Positions 36,601-47,219 of a DNA stretch of 64,000 nucleotides are shown piece after piece. A program made the position numbers and the translations under genes. The DNA comes from Kryptolebias marmoratus (taxonomy: Eukaryota; Chordata; Actinopteri; Cyprinodontiformes; Rivulidae): NCBI RefSeq assembly GCF_001649575.2, contig NC_051453.1, positions 14,480,562-14,544,561 of the forward strand. The letters run 5' to 3'. A model generated the notes under the pieces. The model was given only the letters and a program-made list of their open reading frames with translations. It was not told the DNA's origin and made no database searches. Numbering within the stretch: position 1 is the first letter of the stretch; each line of letters begins with the position of its first letter.

Positions 36601-37504
36601 TTTGTCCCTGAGTTTAAACCAAACCCGTAATGTGATACTGGGGAGCTGTGGCTGGAAGTTTAAAAGAAGCTCCCTTACTCCCACAGCTTATTATAACACC
36701 CACCCAACCCCCACCCTGAATCAGTTCGACTTTATTGTCTTACTGTGTGGTGTCTTTACGGAGCTTTACATATTAAAAATGAATATGTTTAAAAGTGGAT
36801 ATTTAGGTGTAGTGAAATTTGACGTTCAAGTACAAGTCTAATGGTATCAAGTGCCCTGAAAAAGGCATTAAAAAATATTTTCACAAACATTTTTTTCTTT
36901 CATTTAAGAACCCCTCCCCCACAGCTCCTTTAAATTTGTTTGTAGGGTGCATTTCTTTTCTTTTTTTTTCTAGAATAATCCTATCAGAACAATAAAATTA
37001 AAAATCTGAAATTAAATTATATATTTTTCTGTGCAAAAAAATATTCATCATACTTTGTAAGAAAGTCTGAGATATTGTAGAATTTATGATGTAATACGAA
37101 TCACTTCTTTAAACACTTGCATTTAATTTGTTTGAACTTTTTATTTTTTTTTTACTTTTTTATTTTCTATCCATGATCCTGTTTTTAGTAATAATGTTTG
37201 AGTGCAATTGGTACTTTATTTAAGTGAGTGATAATTGTACTGTAAATTGAAATAGCACACAAAGTTTTTCACAATGAACATCAAATTTACACATTTTTAA
37301 ACGCTAACATCTCATACTGTTGTTGTGTATTTTGTTAAACAATTAAGCTTTTTTGTTTTTGTTACTGTTTCACTGTGATGAATTTTATAACCCTGGCAAA
37401 TGGAAAGGGATCTAACAGCACAGTGAATCATATAGATGCACTTGCAGTTGTCATTTCCTTGTTTGAGTTGCTGCCTGATGTATATCACAGAGTATTTTTT
37501 TTAT

Positions 37505-37714
37505 TAACTCCACTAAGAAGGTTATGGTTTTGGTAGTGTTAGGAAGCAAGATTACTTAAAAACTAATGAACAGACTTTGATGAAAATTTCAGGAAATGTT
37601 GGGGTTGTCAGAAGAAGCAATTGAATAAATTGCGGTGGTGATCCAGATCACAATGCAGACTGGACTATAAAGTTATGACCTCGGAAGAGGTATGTGGTCC
37701 AAGTGCTTCTAGTT
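37505..37714 (+). repeat. Widespread animal interspersed repeat fragment
   Basis: It begins AAGGTTATGGTTTTGG and continues AGCAAGATTACTTAAAAACTAATGAACAGA CTTTGATGAAAATTTCAGG, then GGTGGTGATCCAGATCAC, ending AGAGGTATGTGGTCC AAGTGCTTCTAGT. The order (GGAGGTTATG, AGCAAGATTACGCAAAAACT, GTGATCCGGATCA, GAGTGCTTCTAGT) is that of an abundant metazoan repeat. The class is uncertain and there is no coding potential. Confidence 0.6.
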
Positions 37715-37829
37715 TATTTATGTTTTTAGTGGCAAGAGTATCTGGACCACTGCTGCAGCATTTTCATGGATTTTTTCTTCCAGGTTATGTATGTTTTGAA
37801 ACGTGGGTTTGGATTTTGTGTTTTTGCTT

Positions 37830-38164
37830 AGAACAGATGGTTAGCGTTGCTGCCTCACAGCTTCAGTCGCAGGTTCACCTCCTGGCTGGGGCTAGTCTGC
37901 GTGGAGTTTGCACGTTCTCGTGCGTGTGTGGGTTTTCTTACCCCAGTTTTCTCCTACAGACCAAAAACATGCTTTTGGTTTTACAGGCAACTCTAAATTG
38001 TCCCTAAATGTGAAAAAAGAGTGTGAATGGTTATCTTTCTAATTTGTCTAATTTGTGTCCATGTGATGTCCAGTTTGTCCCCTGCCTCTCGCCCAAAGAC
38101 AGCTTAAGATAGGCATCAAATCTCTGTGACTCTGAACAGGAAAAAATGAGTTAAGAAGATGGAT
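37830..38164 (+). mobile_element. tRNA-headed SINE-like element, copy 1
   Basis: The head GATGGTTAGCGTTGCTGCCTC ACAGC with CAGGTTCACCTCC resembles tRNA A and B boxes. The body contains TGGGGCTAGTCTGCGTGGAG, TTTGCACGTTCTC, CTCCTACAGACCAAAAACATG, CAACTCTAAATTG, GTGTGAATGGTT and GCCTCTCGCCCAAAG, ending CTCTGTGACTCTGAACAGG. All are blocks of a very common teleost repeat (GTGGTTAGCACTGTTGCCTC... TCTCGCCCAATGTCAGCTGGGATAGGC). Diverged and inactive. Confidence 0.72.
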
Positions 38165-41100
38165 CTATTATTCATAAACTCCTGATGACATTGACACATT
38201 TAGGCTAATGACTTTTTATTACATAGATTTATGGGAACATATTTATTCAAAATTGTTTTAAATATCTCATGGTAATTTAAAAGGTCTCAGTATAATTTGT
38301 CATTTTTAAGTAAAACATATTCTAGATTAATCTACTCAAACAATTGTAAAACTACTTTGAGTGAGCTGCTATCGTGTACCTTTTCTTTTCATGGGACTTA
38401 AAATTGAGCTGCTAGAATATTCTATGAGATAGTACTAAATGTCAAAATAGGAGTGTTGTTTACTTACATCACAGACTTATTGTAAACAGAGTAGGAATGA
38501 AGGAGAGCACACCATCAGTACAATTCCCATTCTGTGACTCACAAAGTTATGACAGCATCTTTATCAATAAGTTTCCACACTCACACACACATTCTCATGG
38601 GTGTTGCAACGTAGATCTGGCAGAGACAGATAAAGATTTTTTTTTTTTTTAATGTCTTCTATGAGATTATCCTTACACCTTGAACAGATCTTGGTTCAGA
38701 CTTTGGATCTCGGTAAGATCTCAAACATGAAAGGCACGGGAAGAAAGAAGTTCATTAAAAGAGTATTTCATTTTCACAACAGAAATGGAAGACTCTCCCT
38801 TGTATCCTTGCCACATTCCACATGTAGTTCAGACGGAACCATTTGAACACATGAATTATTTATCCAGCTTTAATTCATAACAGTCCAGAGAACCAAATTA
38901 GATCTTTCTGCATATAGCGTTCAAGACTAGATGTAAATAAAAAAATGCACAAACTAGATGAAAGTTAACTTAAAGATTTTTGATAAAGAAATCAGTGCAT
39001 CATCAACAGCTTCTCTTTCATAAATGATTAATGACAAATAAACATGACTCACTGGCATTAAAGAAATATTAGAGCAGCGAAGAAATGTAAATGCTCACTT
39101 TTACATGCCCTGGACTGCTAGTTAGACAGATAAGTAAATTTTGAGGTTTGAAGGAGGGAGGCAACATACAGTATGTGTGGTTGGTGAAATCTAGTTCAAA
39201 GAAACTTTTTTTGTATGTATTTTTTACATTAAAACAAAAAGACTGATCATGACAGTGAAATCAATCAATAATACTATCTGAAAAAAAAACAAAAAAACAA
39301 CTTGTAATCATATTGTGTTGCTGACAAATAGATATCCCTAACAGTGGCATGATATTGTTAAAAATAGTACTTGCATGTTATTTTTGTTGGTATTATTATT
39401 TAACATATATAATCCAGGGTGCATGGTGGCACAGCACAATGTTGCCTAACAACAAGAAGGTTGCAGGTTTGAATCTTTTGGTGGCCTTTCTGGAGTTTGA
39501 AAGTTCTGACAGCACAGAGAAGCCTAGATTATTCCCTCTAAGCTAATCATTCAAAGCAAACTCAATGTCGCTGATTTTGTACTTTTCTATAAGGTGGTAT
39601 CAAACCACAGGGAACCACTTCACAGTTCGTTCAATTTTATTTTTTTTTCACACTCAGTACTGTAGCTGTTCATAGTCCTATAGCTACATTTAACAGATCT
39701 TTTTTAGCTCATGTTTCAGAGTAGGCACTTTCTTGGCTCAATATGGATTGCTAAGTGACATGAGAAGATGTGATTGGTTTGTAAATAAATGTACCTTGAT
39801 TGGCAGAGCAAATTGAATGTTCTTCCAGCACCCACACGATCAAAACCACATTTGTGTTGCTGAAGTAGAAGCTACTTAACTGTTCTTGTTGTCTACTATG
39901 CCGTGCTGTTCTTCGAATGTGTGCAGAACAAAGTGGACTGATTTGTAGTACGAGTCTTGGCTCCTCTTATTCCTTATTCTTCTGCAACAGCAAATGTATA
40001 CCATATTAACTGGTACATAGTGGGAGTAACAGTCCTTGTAACCCTCAGAAAGTCATTCTAGATATTTGGTTTTAAATGTTTATTGAAATCTATCTGAGGA
40101 GATTTCTGGTGCAAATGGTGAGAGCAACCCTTTTTTTTGCACCATGCAGAAGGACATTGTTGCCCAATGTTAATACCTCCTTCTTTACATACCATGTCCC
40201 GCAGTAAGACATGGGCACATCACAGTTCAGATGCTGCAGTGATACAGATTGAAGTGCCAATTTCTCAGTCTCAGTTTACAGTTAGATTGACCCTCAACTC
40301 TAACGTTCTGACTAATGTCAAAAAGGAAACTTTTCCTATAACTGTAACTGTGTTGAAGCACTTATCAGCATGGTGCTCCAGTGTCAATTTTTCATAGGAA
40401 TAAATGAAGTATGCTACATAAAGTGGGATGCGGGTGAATGTCTCTGAAGATGCCTTAGGAGAAACATGGGAGATTAGGTTACAATAGATGCCGTATTAAC
40501 TTTATGCTTGAGCTACTTAAACTCAAATTGTTGTCTATTACCAGCTCTGTGCATTGCTTGTTAAAGTTTTACTATGAAGCAATGCAAATAGCCTAGCCTC
40601 TTTGTCATGTCATTACATAATCCAGCTGGAAATAAAAGGATTGCATTAGAATTACCTCACATATTTATAATACACCACTAGTAGTGGTGCTTGGCAGCTT
40701 CTTTTCTTTTATTTATTTTTCCAAGATTGATTATTTCTTTTACCAAAAGAAAAGAAAAGATTTAATATTTATCTGGCGTGCATTTCAGCAGCTCTCTGTA
40801 TATTAATCTCATTAGAAGAGTTCCATAGGAAGTGGGCAAGGCACACTCCATTATTTATGGAGGTGTAATTATCTATGGTGTCACAAGCAGGCAGGAATTT
40901 ACAGGACCCCGGTTCTGCATCAGCACAATGGCTTGCTAGGTAATGAAGCGAACACACCTCAGGCTTTACAATACACTATCTGATCTGCTTCACAGTTTGC
41001 AGCCTAGCTTTTGCTCCGTTCTTCTCTTTACTCCAATAGCTCATGAAAGGCACGCCGCATCCATTTGTCATCTATATGTTGTCATAGCAAATAAGACCAA

Positions 41101-43189
41101 TTACAATAAATGCTTCTCTCCATAATGCACAACAAGTGATTAAGCGCTCAGACTATAAAACTTAACATACTTGCAGCAGGGGGGATTTGTTTGTTGAGCT
41201 AGTTTCTGTGGCGAAAACTAATGTTAGTTCATCAAAGTTGGGAGAAAAGGATAGTTCAAAAAGTATTCCTACATTAGCATATGTGTTGGTTACTGTGACT
41301 GTGTCATGAGCAGATTGACGGGAAAAGAAAGGAACAAAGACTGAGTGAGAGAAAAAAAAGAATATGTGGAGCTAAAAGAAGGCAGAAGCTGAGACAGGAG
41401 TCAGTCAGGCTGCTGAGTTCTCTCTCTCTCTTTCGTCCAGCATTTGACTGTGCATACAGACTTAGCAGCAGCTTCCACGCAGCTGCTGCAGCAACGATGG
41501 GGTCATTTACATATAAATGAAAGTTGCCGATCACACGCTGCTGACCCCATTTATTTTAGCGGACAGACAGACGGGCAGGCAAGGCAAGCGCCAGCGAGTT
41601 GCCGAATTACTCCAAATTACCGCATTTCCATCTCCACATCAGGCCTGTCAGGCCTGCAACCATCGTCCCAGCAGTTATTTTTCTCTCTCTTTCCCCTGCT
41701 TCTTCCACAACCCACCACCAGGAGTGACTCTAATTGGCAGTGTTGAATTTAAAGGACCTGCCAGTGGCTGAGGCTGTCACCACCCAGGACAGTGCAGCAA
41801 AGAAACAACATAGCCAGTATATCACAGTGTGCCAAAGCAGCAACACGAAGAACAACAAAGACAGGTTACTACAGCACACAAACTTTGCACATTCAGTTTT
41901 ACCATCCGACATCACACATTGCAGCACTGCTCCTGGAACAAGTCTGCTAAAAACACAGACTTGTGTCAGATGTTGCACCTGTGCCTTGCTCCTTTATCCA
42001 CTTTTTTTTTGTTTCTTCTATTATATTTGTTATTTTCTGACCTGTTTCTTGGTAATAAAAAGTGGTTTTCAATTTGTTCTTCGTCCAAGCTTCTCTTGCT
42101 CACTTGTGTTTTCTTCCCACATCACATTCCCATGCCATGAGTTAGCGTGAGCATCTGGACGTGAATTCCGAGCCATATGTCCTATTAGCATCTTCATCTC
42201 ACTCCTTCCTTACACGTGCAGCCGCTCACATGTTCCCACACATGCATGAACACTTGTCCGAGTACCACAGAACTCTAGATCTCGAGGTTTTACATGACAG
42301 ATTAGTGCTACAGGCCTGCGTGATCTTAATGTGACAGCTGTGTCCTTTTCCAGGCAGCAGCTCACTCACGCTGTCACACACTGAATATCTCTGCACAGAA
42401 CGCACCACTATTTCCCTCAATTCTTAAAAAGAGAGTGATGAACCCTCCCAGGGGAAGGCAGCAAAGCTAGTGCTGTAGCAGTATTATTTAGCTGGTAAAG
42501 CAGCCTTTTTCTCTACCTATTTGTCTCTCCCTTGTCTCATTCTTGGCTAACCAACCACATGCCCTTATTAGTTCATTAAAAGGAGTCCGCTGCCGCCTGA
42601 CTTAGGTATAAGCAAGGGGAAAAGAAAGAAAGGAGGAAAAGAAAGGGGAAGAGTAAAGACACCTCTCTCTAATTACTTGAGATTGATGTATCCAATGAAC
42701 ATCCTGGTAATCAGTGTTGTTTTTATTTGTGCAATGGCAGGACAGGGATCACAGGCAGGCTGACCCACTGTGATCATTAACAGTATTAATGCAGGCAGAA
42801 ACACCAGCAACTCCTCTCTGCTTGCCTGCTCTGGAAACGAGTGTCACTGTGTTAGTTTGTCGATGGATACATGCGAGTGCCTTAGTTTATGTTCAAATTT
42901 GTTTACATCAGTGAGGACTGAAATTAGTCACCCATCCAAACCCATCTGAAATCACTTATTAAGATGGATGTTAGTCTACACAGGATCACTCCAGAGGGGA
43001 GCTCATGCACTTGCTGACTGTGTAACTATTAATAGATGCTGCTAAGACTTTGTGCCTGTTAGAGATGTATAAGTTTTATTTTCATTCAACACCTGACAAT
43101 CTTTATTTTGTTACTTGCTGTGTTAAATACAATGTCAAATGTCTAAAAATGGACCACACAGTTCACTGAGCTTTGCTGCAGCCTGTCCC
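38165..43189. other. Intronic DNA with possible conserved noncoding blocks
   Basis: It is AT-rich apart from two low-repeat stretches, about 40540-40950 (CTCCATTATTTATGG, GTAATTATCTATGG) and 41440-41660 (CATTTACATATAAATGAAAG, GCCGAATTACTCCAAATTACCGC), that may be constrained. The SINE fragment at 39412 lies in this interval. No exon or RNA gene was identified. Confidence 0.35.
39412..39535 (+). mobile_element. tRNA-headed SINE-like element, copy 2 (5' fragment)
   Basis: It is the same family as at 37.83 kb: GGGTGCATGGTGGCACAGCAC, GTTGCCTAACAACAAGAAGG, TTGCAGGTTTGAATC (B box), then GGTGGCCTTTCTGGAGTTTG. The 3' body is missing, so it is a truncated or decayed copy about 1.3 kb downstream of the longer one and in the same orientation. 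Confidence 0.65.
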
Positions 43190-43645
43190 GATACGTGGAG
43201 AGTCGATCGGACCCAAAATGCAGACAGACAAGGTGGAACTCAAACGTAAACAAATTTATTTACAAAAGGAAAACAAAGGGCTGATGAGGCAGCAACTAAA
43301 CTAAATAACAAAACAGGATTCCAAAACCATGATGGGTGAGACATGACAAGAAACCAGGAAGCTCAAGAGAGAAACACAATGAACCAGTGACAAGTGGGGA
43401 AATGATCAGGTTTTAAAAGCTGCAGGAAATTAGGATAAGTGGGCACAGGTGAGTGATTACAAACTCAGGGCAGGTGTAGATGGGCGTAGCAGGGTAACAA
43501 ACGATTGACTGAGGAGAAGAGAGTATGACAAGAGCACAGAGAGCAAAGAACCAACTGACAAAGCAAAATACATGAACCAAATAACAGAATTAAGTAAACA
43601 ATAAACTCAACACAAAAAACACAGCTATGACAAAGTTGTGATATT
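43190..43645. mobile_element. Nonautonomous DNA element remnant (teleost MITE-like)
   Basis: It contains CGGACCCAAAATGCAGAC, TTTATTTACAAAAGGAAAACA, GAAACCAGGAAGCTC, ACACAATGAACCAGTGACAAG, GGGCACAGGTGAGTGATTAC and AACTCAGGGCAGGTG, finishing ACACAGCTATGACAAAG. This AC/AG-rich, ORF-free order matches a widespread teleost repeat (GACCCAAAATGCAGACAAGAC ... GGCACAGGTG...ACAGGGCAGGTG). The superfamily cannot be assigned by eye. It abuts the LINE fragment that follows. Confidence 0.6.
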
Positions 43646-43721
43646 TTTATGCTGACAGAGTTAAAAATTTGCAAATCATCAGTAAAAGTAAAACCACAAT
43701 CAAAGAGAGGACATATAATAC

Positions 43722-44170
43722 CTTCAAGGAGTTCAGGATCGACCCCAGGGTCTACTCCCAGTGGGTGTATTGAAAACCTCTAGAGGAAGAAGACCAGGGA
43801 GCATCCTTTTTAAATGCCTGAGCCACCTTGATTGTCTCCTTTCAATATGGAGGAGCAGCAGCTTTACTCCAAGCTCCTACTGGATAACAGAGCTCCTCAC
43901 CTTATCTCTATGGCTGCTATCTGATATCTGTCATTTTTGGTCATGATCCATGCCTCATGACTATAGGTGAAGGTTGAAACTTTGACAGAATTTTGCCTTT
44001 CAGATCAGCTCCCTCTGCACTATGATATACCAGTGCAACAACCTCATTGCTGCAGACAAGGCCCCAAAGATTTAATTGTTTTAGATGGAAGAAATTTGCT
44101 TCTAAATTCCTTTGACTAGCTGTTAGTTTGATTCTTTCATGATCATTGCTCATTGAGTAGCCAAACCGAT
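43722..44170 (-). pseudogene. Decayed LINE reverse-transcriptase C-terminal fragment
   Basis: On the minus strand, near 43930-43990, one frame reads STFTYSHEAWIMTKN, like the (P)TLTYGHELWVMTER motif after the polymerase domain of common teleost non-LTR retrotransposons. Neighbouring frames give pieces matching the region that follows it. The plus-strand blocks CTCTAGAGGAAGAAGACCAG GGAGCATCC, GGAGGAGCAGCAGCTTTACTCC and ACTATAGGTGAAGGTTGAAAC match the usual nucleotide order of that repeat. Stops and frameshifts interrupt it throughout. The clade is not certain. Confidence 0.65.
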
Positions 44171-45841
44171 ATTGCTATGACTGTTGTGTGCCGCAGGATA
44201 GACACTGACTTCTAAAAACGTCTTCACAAAACCCCATTGAAAAAAACGAAACAAAAACCAAACTATCCCTTTAACTGCCTATTACTGCCCACATCTTTTG
44301 TCCCAAGTGACAGTAAACACATTAGTTCTTGTTGTACCATGATACTGTAGTAGTTCATGGATTTGGTCATGGAAAAATGAGGGGCAGAGTGTAATGGAGG
44401 CAGTCACTTGAAAAGATCCTATTTCATGGTAATTAATTAATTAACATACAGTAGCTGTTTGCTGGAGGTCTCCAGGCTGCCCCCCGGCAGGCGGACATGC
44501 TAGTAAATGGCAAATGTCATGACTCCCGCTGACAGGGGAAAGAAGCTGAGCATCAGTGGGTCGATGAGTAATTAAAGTTGGTAGTAAAAATGAACTGCAT
44601 GTTAACTGTTGACACAGTTTGTACATTTTCATATTATTTGCCTGACAGTATTGCCTGTCACACTGTGGGCAAGGGCCTGTAATGAATGTCTGCATGACAG
44701 ATGTGATATTGATGTAAAATTTAGAGTTTTAGCCCCAGCACTAAGTTTCTGAAGTTTAAGTCTGGAGCTGAATGTTTTAGTTTGGGTTTTAACAGAAAAT
44801 CAAGGAAAGAACTTGTCGCAGGCACAGCTCTGAAATCCTGCACTGGATGTGTGCAGCACACAGTTAACCAAGAGAAAAAAAGTAGAACTAACATATGCAA
44901 AGGTCTACGAACTTGCTTCATTTTCATCAGGAGCTCTTAAGACTCTCTCTGACATATTGCCTCTGGTGACTAAGAGTTCCCCTCCACGCACTGCTCACTC
45001 GTGCATCTGCATGTACACGTGTGTGAATGTATGAAGCTTAACAAACGCTGCAGCCTGTACTTTAAGTGGAGCACATAGAATGATTTGTGAAATGAGTCAT
45101 GGGCTTCACTGCTATGCACTGTGCCGGGGTGTGTGTGATCTTAATGAAGGCTTTAAATTTCAACTGTATCTTTGAACTAAAAGGGAGAAGAAGAAGATTT
45201 TTAAAAATGCAAAAAGAGGGAAAGCATTAGCTTTAATCAAGTTTCAGAGGGAGAGCTAGATTGTAAAGATGCAAAGAGCTTGAACATAAGTTAGATAAAG
45301 TTAAAATGAAAAGTTGCACAGACTATTTCTAACAAATGAATAATTTTCTAATTATATACTACTTTTATTATGCAAAATTAGACATAGTATGCTCAAAATG
45401 AACAATTTTTTTTTCATATACATGTACACAAACTTATGCACAAGTAATGCAAAACACAGAGCCCTAAAATGCATTTTATATCACCTGTCCTGCTGTCCTA
45501 GCTCACGATAACCTCTAGCAGGTCCCATGATGTAGTGTCAGCAGTGACATTGGGATTCTATTAGCAGGTTGCACGAGGCGCTGGCCCCCTGCCCTGTGGT
45601 GAGACCTACCATTGATCTGTCATGGGAGATGGCTGCTCCCCACTCTTCACTCCCATAGGGCTCAATTTGAACCTTTCTAAAAACCAGAACTGAACCCTTT
45701 GCTTGAAATCTACCTAAGGAGCGAAGAGAGCAGAGAGGCCTGGGAGCTCAAGGTCAGGCATGACATTGGTGTGCAGATAAAGACCACTGGGTATGGTAGG
45801 CACTGACCATAATGGGCACTGAAAAGTAAGGTTATTTGTTA

Positions 45842-45865
45842 TTGATTCCCAAAAAGGGGAATCAA
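45842..45865. repeat. 9-bp inverted repeat
   Basis: TTGATTCCC and GGGAATCAA flank the loop AAAAAG. Confidence 0.65.
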
Positions 45866-45907
45866 CGGGTCTATATAATGCTGTTTATGGTTCGGCAAGG
45901 GGCTACT

Positions 45908-45925
45908 GTGTGTGTGTGTGTGTGT
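45908..45925. repeat. GT dinucleotide microsatellite
   Basis: Nine TG units, typical of fish introns. Confidence 0.85.
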
Positions 45926-47148
45926 ATAAGGCAGTGGATGCTGAGAGAATCTTCTGAAGGACAGAGAAAAGAAATGAAAGTCTTTCTTTTTTTTGTGGCT
46001 TGCTCTATCTTTCTATTTTCGATGAGTGGCTGGTGATCTGTTTTCCCAGCCAGCCTCATTTGTATTTTTACTGAATTACCCCGGATGCGCAACCTGAACC
46101 CACTTAAGCATGTCACTTAGCGTTTGTTGAAGTTAGCAGAGACACGGCCCTCATCAGGTTTCAATGAGGCAGGCTGTGGCTAAGTGGCCACTTGTCATGT
46201 TTATTTATTTCATTTTTCCAGATACACACATGATGCCTGTGTTTGCTGTCCAAACTGTTTAGAAAGAAACGCAACACCACAGGGACAGACGAGGGCTTCT
46301 GATAGATATATAAGCTCTAAAGATTATTCTTAAATTTTATAATGCATTTCAAAATTATGTCTCAACTTTTTTGGTGCTGTTTTTAGCTGCAAGCGGAGTA
46401 TGTTTTCTTTAAATGTGTGGTGAGAATAATCTTGAATAAAATGTGTTTACAGAAACTCATGAGGTCTTTTAATCCTTTTTGCCTCCCACATTGCAATGCT
46501 TTGCTGAAGAACACAGGGATATGTATATAAATTAACAGAGCGAAAGTACAAACAGGACAGAACATTGAAATTGCCCCCACGGTGGTTTTTGTCCGTACAG
46601 TGGCAGTGAGACACTTCCTGGTGCTGCTCCATTTTATATGTATGAAAATCTCTCCCAGATCCATGATATTCATTATAGATGAGGGCTCCCCGTTCTGCAC
46701 TCAAGTCACTGGAGCAGAATTTTCCATGATACGCACCCCCACCATTGCCACCCCTGCTGCTGCCCACTCCTCTCCTCCGTCTTCGCTTGTTTCTCAATCC
46801 GTTTATTTCTCCTTCCATGTGCCCTCCCATTGGAGCACTGTTTCATCGCTCCTCAGCTCCCTTTCATCCTCCATTCAGCCCTTTGGTCTCTTATCATCCC
46901 ATCCCTCTCTAAGTCAAACCGTTACTTCCACACATCTGCCCTTCCTTTTATTTTATTTTATTTTTTTACGGATTCCACACTTCCCCCACATATACCATGA
47001 GTGTTAAACATGTGACCTGAGAGGTGGGAGCCCCGCTGGGCCTCCTCCTGCAGTGCCACCATACGTTGATTTGTCTCCTCCGGTTCCATATTGATTTTGT
47101 TTTAAACAAGGGAAAAACACAAGAAGAATGAGGTGCCGGAGGTGACAT

Positions 47149-47219
47149 AGAAAGAAAAAAAAGAAAAAAAGAAAAGAAGTAAAGAAAAAAGGGAATAAGG
47201 GGAGAGAAAAGAGGAAAAG
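47149..47219. repeat. Homopurine tract
   Basis: Seventy-one nucleotides of A/G broken only by T at 47180 and 47196. Such tracts can form triplex (H-DNA). On the transcribed strand it is a C/T run. Confidence 0.8.

Larger units (their letters stand above)
28404..37504. other. Intronic DNA, purine/pyrimidine-skewed, with a CpG-richer patch
   Basis: GA-rich blocks occur at about 29735-29770, 30000-30060, 30180-30345, 31560-31660 and 34620-34660; C/T-rich DNA at 31295-31400. 30400-30760 is relatively CpG-rich (AACGGCGCCGTCTCC, CCTCGCACGGGGG). 35380-36060 has low-repeat sequence with a CpG-containing core at 35700-35840 and could be a regulatory element. A G-quadruplex motif lies at 36490-36514. 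No exon was recognised. Confidence 0.4.

Noticed and set aside
37830..37890. tRNA-like A/B boxes
   Set aside because: They belong to the head of a SINE-like repeat, not to a functional tRNA.
46582..47007. 141-codon plus-strand ORF
   Set aside because: Ser/Pro-rich C/T-biased sequence with overlapping minus-strand ORFs; no domain.
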